64,000 nt of DNA from Bryopsis sp. KO-2023 (taxonomy: Eukaryota > Chlorophyta > Ulvophyceae > Bryopsidales > Bryopsidaceae). The DNA lies in the NCBI GenBank assembly GCA_030272585.1, contig BSYQ01000009.1, forward strand, positions 1,612,001 through 1,676,000, in the 5' to 3' direction. The notes under the pieces are model-generated. The model saw nothing but the letters and a program-made list of their open reading frames with translations, searched no databases and was not told where the DNA came from. This document shows positions 1 through 15,000 of the stretch, in pieces. Position 1 is the first letter of the stretch, and the number at the start of each line of letters is the position of its first letter. The translations under genes and the position numbers were made by a program.

Positions 1-3000
1 TGAAAAGAATCTTTCAGGACCTCGGCCGGAATATCAAAGGGGGTCGAATGCGATGGGGTCGAAATCTTCTTTTCCAGGAATGGTTGCAGTTTTTTCCGTG
101 CGTCCCCATGCTTCAACATGCAGTTCCCTCTCTTTTTCATGTAGTTCATCAGAGAATCTACAGCGGCACTCACGTCCCCCGGAACGAAGCGCTCCAATCT
201 TTCCAGCAGTTCCAACTGTGCAATTTTGCTGGCCTCTACATCACAGAGGTCATATGGCAAAACTGCAAACAGCAAGAGATGAGGCAGGGTGTCTTCGCTT
301 GATTTCACAAGCTCATAAACGATGTCCAAGCTCAGAGATCCAAACTGTTGCCAATTGGGTAACAATTGAGTCCTCTTTGAGTTTCGCATTGCGAGGGACA
401 AATATTGGGAGGGCTTCCCAACATATCCCAATATACAGATCTTGCGATGGTCCCCTTCACAATCAAAGCCGGCTCGGAAATCGTTGATCGGAGAAAGCGT
501 CACGTGTTCTTTGAACCAGCCTGGAGTTTCAGGTGCCTTGAATTTCATCCGAATGCGAGCATCGCCCTTGTAGATTGCAAACTGCATATCATTTTTGGTT
601 TTTCCATGCATGCACTCCACACGGACATCCTGTCCGGAGGCACTCCTACCCCAGCTAGACATCTGCAGAGTGGATTCGCCTATGTTCGAAACATCAATCT
701 CTGCCCCAACTGTTTCACCAGCCTCGAAGAACTCTCTGCAAACAAATGTCTTGGATCCTTTGATCTCCATGCAGGGTCCCCTCATGTCGAATTGCAGTTC
801 GAATGGCAAAGACTCTCCTGCTTCCGTAAAGAGACTGAGCTTCGATTTGGTCGCTGGCCACACACACATGGGATCGACAAAGAGCAGCATTTTGACACCG
901 GCACTCTCTTTGGATTCCACTGTCACCACATCCTTCTCGAACTCCACAGCTTCGCCTTTGGGAGTGAGCACTTTGGCTCCGACCACCCCGTCATTCGAAA
1001 TCATCACAGTTTTCTCAAGCTGGATTTTACCATCGCGCTGGGGTAACTTCTTTTGCGGGATCTGGATGGTGATTTTTGATGGCCGCACAGCAAGTCTTGC
1101 AACTCCCCAGCTTCCCTACCACAGAGAATACAAGCTGTTCAACAGTTGCCGACAGTTGCTGCATTTTTCTAAGTCTGACATGGCGTATATAGGACTGTGA
1201 AAAGTTCACAGTACACTAATTAGAAAAGTTAGCACCAATCAGAGAAAAAAACGAACAGAGAATCACCCCCCCGCCAAAAAAAAAATACCTTGAGCATGAA
1301 GTTCTGCTTTCCACATCCAAGAACGTTCAATTCGAAAGGATATTCCCGCGAGCCGCGTTTCTCCTCAAGGGAAATATACACTTTTCCTGCCCTGTCCGGA
1401 AGAATATCTCCCGACTTGCCTCCAATGAAATTCAACCCAGGGGCACTGGAATCAAACTTGAACTGCACTGGAACCTTCCCAGAGTTCTCAAGTTTCAGCC
1501 ACGTTTCCAGTTTTTCACCAGATTTTGCTGCTGGAAGCTTGATGCTTGAAAACTGCCCGACTGGATGCTCATTCTGATCCAGCAGTCTGAAGGATGGTTT
1601 GACAATGCTCACCCTTGCACTGATGGTTTTCAGGTTGTGGCTGGAGTTCACCCCCACAATAACATCGCAAGAAGACTCTCCGACAAACGCACCAGGATCC
1701 AATTCCAGCTCAAAAACCTTCTCCTCATAACCCCCCAGCATTAAGCGCGTCGGCTGAATATCCCAAACGCAAGAAGGTGCCTCCTGGACCTGCGATTTGA
1801 TCAGAAGAGTAGCACCCATGCTATTCCGAACCTTGAACTTTCTCTTTTGTGGTCCTGAATTTGCTGCAATATGTCCAAAATCAATCCCCTCACAATCAAA
1901 GTCAACCCGCAGCTTCTCAACTGCTGCTTTCACAATCAGCATCCCCTTTGGACAGGCATGGCCATAATCAATCTCCCACTTTCCTTTCAGCTTCCCCATC
2001 TGCCGCAAATCCAACGAACAACTGATGTCGATCGTGACGTTTGGCAAGAGCCCACCCTGGTGAGGAAAAATCATGAAACCAGGGGTGGTTTCCTCGCATG
2101 TGCTCTTGAATTTGAAGTCAATATTCTCCGATGTTTTATTTACCAGCCTGATGGTCCTCACCATTTGCCTGGACTGGCTACGATCCCCCTCTTCGATGTG
2201 CAGAACAGTGCCAAAATCAACCACCAGCTTTGAAGGTGCAGACGATATGGCCCCCGAGTCTTCAACCAGCAGAACCTGCCCAAGCTCAGTGACGTGACAT
2301 CCTGACAAGCACTCAGGATCAATACTTCCAATTTCGGTCGTAAACTGTCCCCGAATTGTCTCAATCTTCACCAGAGTCTGAACCAGGTTTTCGCGGAAAG
2401 CTGCAATGCTCTTCATAGAGTCGAAGATCCATTTCATGTTGTGGATGGCGCCCTGGTCCAACAATTTCACTCCTGAAATTGACTTCGCCAAATCTTGTAT
2501 GTTGGTTTTCATGTTCTGGAATGCTTTTATATCTGCAGGGGAGGACATCTCAAAGGCTTTGCACATCAGCCCAAGGAGAACAAGGCGGAACGCTTCAGTC
2601 AATACGCGGGCTCCCAGAGCTCCTGACAGTTTTTCAGCCTCCTGACAATGAGCGAAGGTCTTTTTCATGTCTTCAGTCCAGATCATCGACATGCAATGAT
2701 GCTCATGAGGATTTGCAAGGCTGACTAAAAGATGGGGCGAACGGGCAGCACCTCCACACCCTTTGCATCTTTCAATCACTTTCGAAAGCCCCTCTGTGAG
2801 TCCAATGAGCTCTTCTACCGAATGAGGCCCCATCTCGCTGGACAGCACCTGAGACGCCACGTTGAAGAGTTTCTCAGAGTCCTCCACCAGCTCGGAAACA
2901 CATTCCACACATCCCTTGACTCTCTGTGTGTAAGCCATGCTCGAGAAGATCGTCTTATCATGAGCTTCTTTTCTTGACATTTTGGATCGTTCCCTTGATT

Positions 3001-6000
3001 CTGCCGTCTCCTCCGACTCTGGCATTTCAGGTTTGCTGACGGGCTTTAATCTGCTGAACTCCTGCGAGGAGCTGTCGAAATTCCTGAACTTGAACTTGAA
3101 CATTTCCTTCAGCTGGTAAAGCAGGTCTCCATTGTCGTCCATATCCATCCTCTCGCCCTGATCTCGGTTTCCACTTCCTCGATTCGTGTGGTGGGCTTCT
3201 CTGTCATGTCGAGGTTCCTCTCTAGATCCCTTTTTGCCCAGGTGGGTTGGAGAAATATACCCAACGTGGATTTCGTAGTGCAGACAGCCATGAGGCATGC
3301 GATTCCCAAATGCAACTTTCGCATACTTGCGCCACACCTGGAGAGGCTTTGTGATGGAAGGGCCGAAAGAACTGCCGTTTGCTTTCAGAAAATCAACCTG
3401 AACTTGTACCTTTGGTTGGGAATTCATCTGGAAAAGATGGTCAATCTTCACCTCATCCAATCCTTCTGGGGGAACTGACACGGTGTGATGTCCAGCGACC
3501 TCATCGCCCTCAGTACAAGTCACTCTGAGTTTGGCCACTTTGCTGAAGCCCCAGCCTAAGAAGCGGGGCTGCTCCACCCCCCGAATTCGGAATGTGAAAG
3601 TACCTGGTCTACGCTCGAGACCAAACCTTTGCAATGAAAAATTTGGCTCCTGTCTGATCAACCAGCCCTGATCATGAAGCAATTGATGTGCTTGATCATT
3701 GCAGAACGCGGAGTCCCCTTCCTCTCCAATCTGGCGACAAAGTTTCAGAATTTCCTCCAGCTGAGCCCACAGATGCGATTTCATTCCCTCCTGCTCCTCA
3801 TATTTTGTGTTCCAGGACAAAAAGTCTTTCATCCTCTCACGGACTCCATGCAGGAAATTCGACATGATTCCTTTGCGCTTTTCCTGCCTCGCTGAAATCA
3901 ACTCCTCGCCCTGCTCATCCCACGCATTGCCCACCATTAATGCTCCCTGCTGCAAATCTTTAAGCTCTTCCAAATGGCGATCGATCGAAGCACTGTGAAC
4001 CTTCCCCTCCCCGAAGTCGAGAATCATCAACACCCCATCATTGAGGCGCTGCACAATCTCTGGAATGACAACAAGCACATCAGTTTCATGCGACAGGACT
4101 TTCTCCACCTTCCCACTCAAAACCTCCAGGGCTGCATCTGACGCATTTTGGTACCAGTCGACAATGGTGTGGGCATCAAACACATCGCTTGCACCCTTCA
4201 CCACCCCAGCAATGATCTCTCCGACGCTGGGCACCCCCTGTTTCAGCAAGGTTGCGATTTCGTGACAGATTCGAACTATGGTATCGTCCACCTCATAAAA
4301 TCGCAATGCAGCTCTGAATTTCTGCACGTCAATCGCAGCTGCAACGGTGAGCTCGTACATAATCTGTGGGAATTGCAACTCCTCATCCATGTCTTCATTG
4401 CCTTGGGCAAACATAGTACATGTGGGATCAGTCTTTCCCAACGAAGCAGAAAATTCTTGTGAGATTTGCAGCAGGTGTCCAGTCACGAGCTCCCCCTTCA
4501 GAGCACGAAATCTCATCATCACTTGATTGAGGAAATCCGCCAGGTTCGGTCGATGCAACGCTAGTTCTTTGACCATGTGTTGGAGATGATCTTCCAGAAT
4601 GGATACATCTTGCAAACCATCTGCAGAAGCCTTTGCTCTTTCCTGGAATTTCCTCCCAAGCACGCGAGTCCCTGCCTCAAAAACCCCACACAGTGGTTCG
4701 ATCTCTGGCAGACAAACCCCACTACCAGTGAGATTTTCCCCCAGCACCACAAGAGCTTTGTGTGCATGCTCAGCATAAACAGCAGCAGGTAGAAACCCAT
4801 CTCCGGTAGCTTTGGTGGCATCATCGATTGCTGTTACGACTTGCAGAGGGCTGCTTGGGTAGTCGAACAGAGCATGATGAGCTTGACACATCAAACTTTC
4901 TGCCACACTGCACAGACCGTCTTGCATCGACTCCACCAGGTTCACCACCGCTTCGTTGTCCATGTCAGACTCCAACTCGAGGCCACGATCTATGAGCTTT
5001 GTTCTCAATTCATTCACATAGCTCCCCATCGGCTGCCTAAGATCGAGGTATCTGGTATGAACCCATGTGAATTTGAGTACAAACATACGGGTGAAGTCCA
5101 GAGAAGCACGGCACCCAGGATATCGATAGATGCGGGTGTCGAGGGAGGCCATTCCCTTTTTCTCCACTTGCAGCAATTCCTTAGTTGCCTCAATGAATTC
5201 CTCCCTGCTTTTCTCTTCCTTGGTGATTTCCATGAGCGTCGTGCAACAAGAAAGAAGGTCATTGGACAGCTTCCTTGTCTGTGAGGCGAGATCGTGAAAG
5301 CTTTCCAGAACAGCTTTGGCATTGTCTGCTCCTGCTTTGACTCCTCTGATACCCATTCTCACTTTCTTCAGATGTTGACTTGCCCTGGTTGCAGCTGTGG
5401 CAGCCATCTTGAATACCCCAGCTATGAACAGAGCTCCCTTTCGGAAGGGGTCATTTGCATCGATTTCGGAGCACGCCTCCACCACACTGCGAAATTGTTC
5501 ATCCATTTTCATGGGGGCGACTCTGTGTGAATCCGTACTCTCCTCTTCCACCATAGATTCAATATCAGCCATTCCCTCCACTAGTCCTTTCACATTCACA
5601 TGGTAGAAGTCCAACGCCTTGTCCAAGGATAGATCCGCCTCTCTGGCTGACATCCCCCAGTCTGACTCCAACTCATCTGCTTCCTGCAGTTTCCCGAGAA
5701 ATGGCATCCCGATGCTAAAGAGTGAATTCATGCGGTCGTCAATAACATTCTTGGCTCTCTGCTGTGTGATTTTCTTTGCCTGGGCACACTCATCTTCCAA
5801 ACCATATAACATACCATTCAGCAGATCTTCTTTTGAAAGCATTTGTTCCAGCTCCTTGCTGTAGTCGCTCTCCTCAATGATCAGCCTCTCTCTCTTAGAA
5901 TTCAAATGGTGAAATTTGCTCTGCCTTGTGCCATATCCTGAGATTTCACTCAGCTCCATCTCAACGTCCTGCCTCTCTCCTTTAATCTTCTTTATATGTT

Positions 6001-9000
6001 CCTTCTGGTCTGAGATTTTCTTTCCAAGGGCTTCCATATCCTTTCGATGCCTGGCAACCTTTTCTTCCTGCGGAAGCGGTTTTGCCAGCCGCATAAATCG
6101 TTCAAATGAATCGCCCAGGCACCCCCTCCAGGTGATTGAAACCATGCTCATTAGGGTGACTGCAGAATGCACCTGGATAAACGCTTCAGGGAACAATGCA
6201 GCAAGTCCAAAACCATCTGACAAGATCGTCTCCTTCAATTCTTCACAGCTTCGTCCGATCGCCTCACACATGGGCACCTCCATGGAGGTATCAAAAACTG
6301 CCACCCTCTCCTCCCCATCCACGTAGCAATATGAAGCAAGACCAGACATTCCAGTTGCAACATTTTCCAGCTCCAATACAAAAGATGAATCACCACTGAA
6401 TTGGGAGCTTATGCGCTTCTCCAGCTCACAGTGCTCAGCAAAAGCTCTGCTGTTGCAGGGAAACAGCAGGGCTACAGGATCCGCCAAGCACAGCTCTGGT
6501 GGCTTCATCAAGGCAGGTTTCTTCAATATTCCAGTGCATCCATTGAGCTCAGACTGCAGGGCCACCTGAAGTCCCTGCAAGTGTCGGAGTGCATTCCGCA
6601 TGACCACCAAATTGGGGGAGAGATCGACCTTGAGGTTTCTCAGGGGATCCAAAAGGCGCTTCAACCCCTCATGGTCGCAGATCATCGAGCTGCTGCTTTC
6701 ATCCTCCACCAGCATCTTTACCCTCCAAGCGGAAAACTCCTGCAAGATCTTCGTCAGAATGCCACCCCAGTCAGATTTTGAGTTGACTATTTTTTTCATT
6801 TTTTCATTTTTTTCATTTTTGGCCTCATTCATAATTTCCACCAATAGCTGGATCGACAGGACACCAGACCACGAGCTGAGATCATGAGGCTCATCAGATC
6901 TGCAGTTGTAGAGATCAATGCACTCTGAAATCGTCTGGCTCCACATCGCTTGCTGAACAGAAACGCTCACGTACTTCAGCAAACCATCCTGTTTTTTGGT
7001 CAAGTCGCCACATATCACTTCCTCCCCGAGGGCTCTCAAAGAATCCAACCCCTTGTGTATCTGTTTCATCTCGTGGAATGTCACTTTCCTTCCTCGTCTC
7101 TGAACAGTGAGCTTTTGAGTGGTGAGGGTGATATCAGTGTCGCTGAATTTGTGCTCTAAATTCAGGTTGGCTTCAAAAGCATCCTGACTTTTGAGCGAGT
7201 CCTCGTACTCTTCAACAGATTTTCTTAGATTGGCATGGTCCACACGGTGCTTTACAAGTCCTAGGTTCGAAACTGGCGAATCTCTCAGGGACTGCAGCGC
7301 GGCCATTTTCTGTAGAATTCTCTTCACCAGGCCCATGTGGACAGGTTTCATTCCCTGAGCGAGTTTCAGCAGCGCCACATACTTTTCCGTCAATTCATGC
7401 ACCTCGTCATGTTCTGCCGGTGGGGAGGCGGCCTTAGAGCTTTCATCCTTGGGTGACTCAGTGCTTTTCCCGATATTGACATCGATCCTATTTTCTTTAT
7501 AGATCTCTGCAATTTTTCTCATGACCATGTGCAGCCCATTGTCACCAAGGATTTGGGCAGGCATTCTGAGCATTTCCACTAGCTTGTCAAATTCCTCCTG
7601 CCGCTCCTCGAACACTGCAGGAGATATCTGGGATATCATCCTCAGCCCTTCATCACCCCCCTCCTCTATCACCATGAGCACATCTTTCAGAAGGGATTCA
7701 CAGAAGCTGACAATATCATCCAGAGTCGACCAGTACATCTCCACGTTCTCTTCCAGAGTGGCCAGGGTATAACTCATGAGTGCTTGCTGCACTTTCAAAA
7801 CATATCCCATCATGTCAAGACAACCCCTGTAGGCTCTCACGTCCATGGCTGAACTCGGCAGCTCCCTTTCCAACATATCCACCACATGGAATCCCAGACT
7901 TTCTTTCACTGTGGCCAACGCGGTGGACAGCCAGCACAACCTTGCTGTCTGATTTTCCCCTGCATCCGTGTACCGCATCTTGAACAGATTCACCTGGGCA
8001 TTCAGATCACGTCGAGCCTCTTCCAATGCGGTCAAAGAGAATGTGGACTCCAACTTCTGAAAGAAATCGGTTTGTTGTCTAGCCTCCATGGGGTCTTCGA
8101 TGCAAAAATGCTGCACCGTCGACAGCTTTCTCAGCACTTCTGAAAGGTCGTCCTCTTTGGCACAATGCTTGCCTTGTTTTCTGGTCATCACTTTTTTGTA
8201 TGCATAATGGATCTCGCTCATTGCATCCCTCAGGGGCTGCGGGTCTACGGGAGCTCCTCCCAATGTTTGGACGATCGTCGCAATGCAGGAAAATGCTGCC
8301 TGGCCCAGATGACTCATGGGCTTCCCAAACTCGTCCGCACACATCAGTGTCTTTTCCATGAACTCGATATCATTCTTGAAAGGCATCGCATCTATCCAAT
8401 CACACACCCAGGATCTCTGACCCTCCGAAATCCCTGCACAGAAATGAGTGATCGAAGTGGCGATCTTTCCTGACCTCAGCCTTGTTCTCTCCACAACCAC
8501 CAGGGAGAGGGGGTAGCAGCCCTCATCCACATCCGAGACCAGAAAAAACACTTCCGAGCTGCCTCTTTTAGCCAATTTCACAGATTCACATTTCTGAGTC
8601 ACAGAAATGATTCGCGCTTTTGGCCGATCAAAGTCCAGGTCCTTCACGAAATACATCCCAATCCAGAGTGCAGCCAGCTGACTGCGATGCACTGCAAACC
8701 CAGTGCTGTTGACCAGCTCACAAAACCGGCCGGTCAAAGTGACATCCCAGTCCAACCCCCGAGCCCCCCCCTCCTGCTTCCACACTGCATGTGCCTCGTC
8801 AAGGAACTCTTGATGACCATGAATTGCTGCAAGCAGCTCACAATGCAACACAAATCTGGCATTACGACTGTCCAAGGCTTCCTGAAGACTCGCTTGGAGT
8901 TGATTCGCTCTTTCCTCGTGCCTGCTAATTTCTTCCTTCAATTCATCTCCAAGTCGCTCCACCTCATCCGTCTTGGACTCTCCTGCTGTTTCTGAGGAGG

Positions 9001-12000
9001 ATGGTCCTTCATCAGGCCTTCGGTCACGGTCAATTTCACTCTCAAGGGTGGAGATCCTGGTTTGCAATTCCTTGGCTCGTCTGCCACTAGTACACAAGCG
9101 GACGAAACCTTCAACAATGGGTCTGAGATGCTTCTTAGCTTCCACCACACAGTATGCCACCTCCATTTTCAGCATTTTTGAAACAAAGGCAGGATCAGCA
9201 TCAGGCTCGCTTGCCAGAGAGAACGGCACCGAGAGGCCGTTTTCCCATCCAAGAGCAATGTGCTGGAGAACCACCTGGTAGCTCTTCACCACAATTGGGT
9301 CTGTCTGGATGACCACCATCAGCTTTTTCAAAATCCTAGGCAGCGTCACTTTCGAGTCGATGATCGGCTTTGCAAGCTCGCTGTTGAGGGCATACAGTGC
9401 TGCCTCCTCAAAGTCAATCAGCGAATCCCCAAATGCTCTCTGGGTTTTGACGAATACGTCCAGCTCCAGCCAGGCGAAATGCTGCAGACTGGTTTTTGCA
9501 TGAAGCACTCGATTGCATGCAGAGATGCCATCCTTCAGCAAGACCGACACCGCCTTGGTCCTGAAATTTGTGAAGTCAGTGCTCCGCAAAATCGTCAGGA
9601 ACGATTCAGCAACCCACACGATCCGCTTCAGGAAGCCAGAGCGATCTTTATAGTCCAGGAAAGAAGTCGCCCTGACAAAATCTATGATTCCAGCCTGGAT
9701 TCGGGAGCTGGTGTAGTCCATTCCCTTTTGCAGCTCCCTTATTTTAGAATCATCAATAGGATTCAAGGCAGCGTGTTTGTCCATCACTTCCATGACCTTG
9801 CCCATGCCTCTTGCAGAGCCTATTTCGGAAAACGCTAGCTCCAGGCTGGCTTTTTCCAAGGGGTAGAGTCTCAGCATCGCCCTACACATCTCTGAGTCGG
9901 CCATACCATCGCACAGAGATGCATCCTTCATAAAATACAAGGATTTTGTTGCAACTTGGATTAGCATGGCTTCCAGGGAGCACATGTGAACTGATATTTC
10001 ATGGCTCGAACGCTCCAGGGAACTCATATGACCAAGCTCAGAAGAAATTCTGTGAAACTCTGATGTGGGGGTGCCTTCCAGCCCCTCGCAAACGTACGCC
10101 AGCAATTCAAGAAGTTTTGCAGCCCCACTCTGCATGCCTGATGTGTATGTTTGCCAAAGAGCCCAAGCGGTGCTGGAAAGCACAGGCTTCCCCTTCCTCA
10201 TCCAATGCGAAGCCACCTGTGAAGCCTAAAGAAAGAACTCCATTTTTGTCACAAAGATCCAGAAACTACTGCAGGCCCTGTCAGTGGCGAGAATAAATAG
10301 GATGGTCAATTATTTTTTACCTGCTGCAAACTCCTGAAATTGACACTCAGACCATTGGAGGGTGTGATTTCCCTCTTTTCCACCATGTTCTTGACACCAG
10401 CATGGAATTGAAGCAGCATGGATGCAGCTATTCCTCCACCAGGATAGTCACAGAACTTTGCTGACACGATTGGCAAGAGATCATGCGTCGTACAATTGTC
10501 TGGGGTGAGGTCAACATCCATCCCTGGAAGCTGAACAGAGACCATCCTGTTCAGGATGGCTGCCGAAAGCTTATTGGTGTTGGGCCTCTTGGGGTCTGCG
10601 GTGGCAAAAATCCGTGTGTCGCTGTCGATTCCACCTCCACCTCTCGATAGGCACTCGCCTGCATCAAACATTTGCAGAATCATCCTTCCTGTCCACCACC
10701 TTACTGGGGGCCCTTTTGAAACTAACTTGCCTACTGGCGGATGTTCAATTGGATCTATATGTTAGGAAACTGACATGAGTAGACTGACATACGGCCAACC
10801 CTACAACAAGCTTTGCAATTCTATCCAATCCATCACTGCGCACCATCTGCATGCTCGTACAGAACCAACACTGGGTCCTCTTCCAGCAATGAATTGAGAC
10901 GCTCGACTACTTCAGGGGGGGCACTGTTAATGTTGTCCAGCAGGATGTAGTGCCCAAGCTTCAGAGCCTTGACCAGCTCCGATTCGACGAAAACGAATCC
11001 GATGCTGTCCTCCCCAAGTGCCACACATTCCTCCAGGTGGTCCAAGGTGTACTTCAGACTCTTCAGCATAATGGCTGCCAGCATTCGCACTTCAGGGTCC
11101 ATTCCCTCATCCTGGCATGTCGTGTCTAGGACCACCTTTAGGTGCCCCAGTGCATCGATACCTCGCTTGGCAAGTTCCTGTATATTAATGACCAGGACAT
11201 TCCCCTCTAAAAAAAAACTCTTTTCTCAGGTCATCAAAACACCGCTGGGGGGGAAACTGGGCATTCTCTGCTTATGTAAAAAAAACTTCACAGGGCACTA
11301 CGACTATCAGAAATGTAACCTCAGTCATAATTTAAAACATTGTTTTCAAGACTGCACTGATCGTACCTTCTGCGATGCCCCACTAGAGACCCCACTCTCA
11401 GCCTCACTAGTCAAGGTGTATGCTTTCCTTAAAGCTTCAATGGAGCTGCTTTTAGCCTGTTCGTTTTGGACAGGAATGATGTACAGCAGCAGGTGCTTCG
11501 ATATGTCATCGATCAGGGTATTTGCCTTCTGATTCAATTGCACCTGGAACGTTTTCTCTGTCAGGGGCATCCACTGACCTGCCATATCACACCGCGTTCC
11601 TTACAAAAAAGCTCTCCATCGTCTCACAAGATTAATTTCCCCACAACTCAATCAGCAATCTTTTCAAATTCGATAATTAGATACTTGAAGCGCACCTATC
11701 AAATCAGCCGTCTCAAAATTCTGGTGAAGAGAAATTGTGAGCAATTGGCGGCCGCCCAGGCGTGCAAGCTCCCTCACAAGCGCAGTTTTTTTGGAGCAAG
11801 TATCGCCCTGATGGGAATCACAAATGCACAAACTTCAATGCGTTTCCCCCCTTATATTTCATAAGATATACACATATTTCAATCACCCCACCATAGATCC
11901 TTCTTCTAAATCGATGAATTTGCAATCAATTGGAACTTCAGAGCCCGCAGATCCTAATCAATGCTCCAGAATATCAAATATCTCACAAAAAAAGTACCAA

Positions 12001-15000
12001 TGCAGAACAAACCCACCTGTAACAGGACAGTCCTCTTGCTTTGACATCCCATTGCAAGAATCTCCAACTCCTTGATGGTATTGGAAGAATGGACCAATCC
12101 CCCTTCATTCTGGTCGCGAAACACGTCCTCTTTGACGGCCAAGTAAACAGAGCCGATCCGCACACAACCAGGGATGGTGCTGTCAACAGTAGAAGCACTT
12201 CCCTCCTCCATTGCCGGCCTCGGTAAATGCTTGTCAATGATATCTTGCGCAGCTTGGCAGTCAGAACAGTCGCTGAATCGGTGCTTGTACACCAGCTCCA
12301 CAGCCCTCCTAAGGACGATCTGGCTGACGTCCATCAAGTGCTCATTCCCCAGTGCACCCTCGTCCGATTCCTGAGGAGCCAGCTGGTAGTGTGCCATCTG
12401 ATTCTTGATGTTTCCTTCCACGATGTCCCTCACTTTTGTAAGATCCCTCAAGTTGAATTCGTAGGGACCCCCCGATTTCCCCATCTCTTTTCTGGATACA
12501 CAGCCCCGGATTTCAACATGCAGATTGAATATATCGTTCAATGACTGCTCTTTTAGGTACCCCCGTTGCACCATCTCGCAAAAAAGACTGCTCATTATCG
12601 CCCGCAGCTCCCAGTCGCTGTGGCCCTCCAAGTGCACCACCATAAACAAGCTCAAAAACGACCTGGACAGCCTCGACCGACCTCCTCCAAGACTGGCAGG
12701 ATTCATCGTGGCAAAAATGTACAGCCCATCAAGTGGGATGACCTGATCTGTCCCTGGAACGTGAAAATGCCCCGACCTTCTTTCCAAGAGGGGAATCAGC
12801 ACCTCCAAGACTTCTGGGGGTGCGAGATTGATTTCATCCAGCAGCACCCACTTTCGGGACTTCAGGGCTTCCACCAACTTTCCATCGTGCCATTCAAATA
12901 CCCTCCTGTTTCTCGAGAATCTGGGCATGATAGACCCCAACAGGTGCTGAACGCTGGTGTCTTTGGACAGATTGATCCTCACACATTCCGCTCCAAGCAA
13001 GCTTGCAACTTGGCCGACCACAGCAGTTTTCCCTGGGAAAAACGAGAAATAGACAGCTTGGGTTCCTCAAACATGCGAGAATATGTATAGATGGAGCCTC
13101 ATAAAAACCCCCCCATCAAAACATAGGTAATTTATAGCACTGGACACTGGGAAAGGTTTGAAAGAGGACTAGAAACATACCGATTCCAGGTGGGCCCTCC
13201 AGAAGCGGGGCACTCCCCGCAGATATTGCAGCAAAGATTCTCGCGATATTCATCATAAAAGTTGAAGTCGCGGTGCACTTCAGGCGCTCATGCAATTTTG
13301 CATCCGTCAAATACGGTTCAGGTTCCATCAGCTTCCCTCCGATCCCAGCACACGTCAACTCAATCGCTCGAACAAACCCATCCTCCGAAAGCTTCACTCC
13401 AAATGGAGGCAGGTCATTTTCGGACAGCTTTCCTTCGATATCCATGATCGCCAGCACATTGCAATCCAACTCGAAGTGCTTCCACCACCTTTCCACGAGC
13501 TCCTGTTCTGCACCAGATGTCAAGTCATCAAGGTAAAAGAACTTTGCCCCCAGGAGAATCCGGTGATCGATGGGCATGTCGGCATCTTGATTGCAAATGA
13601 AATCCACCCAGCGAAATATCTGGCGGACATCACTGCATGCGCTAAGCCTGGGATCTTCCAGCACCAATTTTCTCAAATGCATGATCCGAGTTGCGATACT
13701 ATCTGCCTTATTGCACTCCAACCGCTTCTTCAGCTCAAGATAAAGGACCTGTTGGAGCTCCTCCACAGTGTATTCTGGAAAAGAAATTGCAGTAAAGCGA
13801 CTCTTGGTGGCTGCACTGAGATTCATCTGGCGCTTAGAGTCATCCATGTGCACAGTTGCCAGAATCTGCAAGGATTCCTTGGGCACAATCAATTCCGATG
13901 ATTTCATGCTGCCAGAACTCGAGGCTGTCACATCTTCTGGGAGGGAAAATACGGGGTCTGGCTCCAAAAGGCTGTTCAGCCGCTCCGTAACAGATTGAAG
14001 ACAGGCATCATAATCCTCAATAACAAGAACCTGCCCCATGCTCACCGCTCGGGCGACGGGACCATCATTGAACACGAAAAACGGATCATCGTTTGAAAAG
14101 GGGGCACGTTTGATGGCGGCCCAAACATTCTTGAATCGTTCCAGAAGTCTCTGCAGCCCAAACTCCGCATTGTCAGGGATTATCTTATCAAACAGCTGGA
14201 TAACCTCGGTCATCACAGCCACCACCTCATCTGGAATATTGAAGCTGGGTTGATTGGGAGGCGATTGTGGCATCGATGCAAATGGATCATCAGATTTCAA
14301 CCCCCCGTGACCGTGAGCATCATCCTTGGACTCCGCATCCAGTTCAACTCCCTCATATAAAGAACCTGGCATATCAAAGCCTGCATCATCAAAATCTTCC
14401 CCATCCAGTCCCATTGAGCCGTTAGACTCTACTCGTTTTCCTTCATCAGCTGGCATATCAAACCCTGCATCTTCAAAACTATCTTCATCCTGTCCCGCCG
14501 ACGTCCCAGAATTTTCTGCGTTGCTTCCAAAAGATGGCATATCAAAGCCTGCGTCATCAAAAGGGTCCCCATTCTGTCCCATCGAGCTTCCAGAGTCTTC
14601 TGCACTCATCTTGCAAAAGTCAAAATCATCTGAATCAGCCCTACCCTTTGCTTCTTTTTCATTTCCAGTGGCTTTTGGTGCTGGCTCACCAAACCCACCA
14701 TCGTCAAAACCGCTGCCACCACTGCTTCCTCCATCTGAAACCTCAGTGTCCCACCCATTGCTGCTAGCTGCTTGCGAGCTATTTTCCATGTCATCCCCAA
14801 GAAGTCCATTCAACAGACTCGCCTTGCCTTCATGAGCGGATGGGTTATCAGAACAGCTGTCCAACTCTATTCCACCCAGGAAATCTCTGGACGGCTCTTC
14901 CTCAGTGCATTCAGATGAGGATACTCCCTTCCCAACCTGGTCAGCAAAGTGTGACAACACATTTGGAAGACTGCTGGTGAGCAGCATTGACAAGTGCTCC

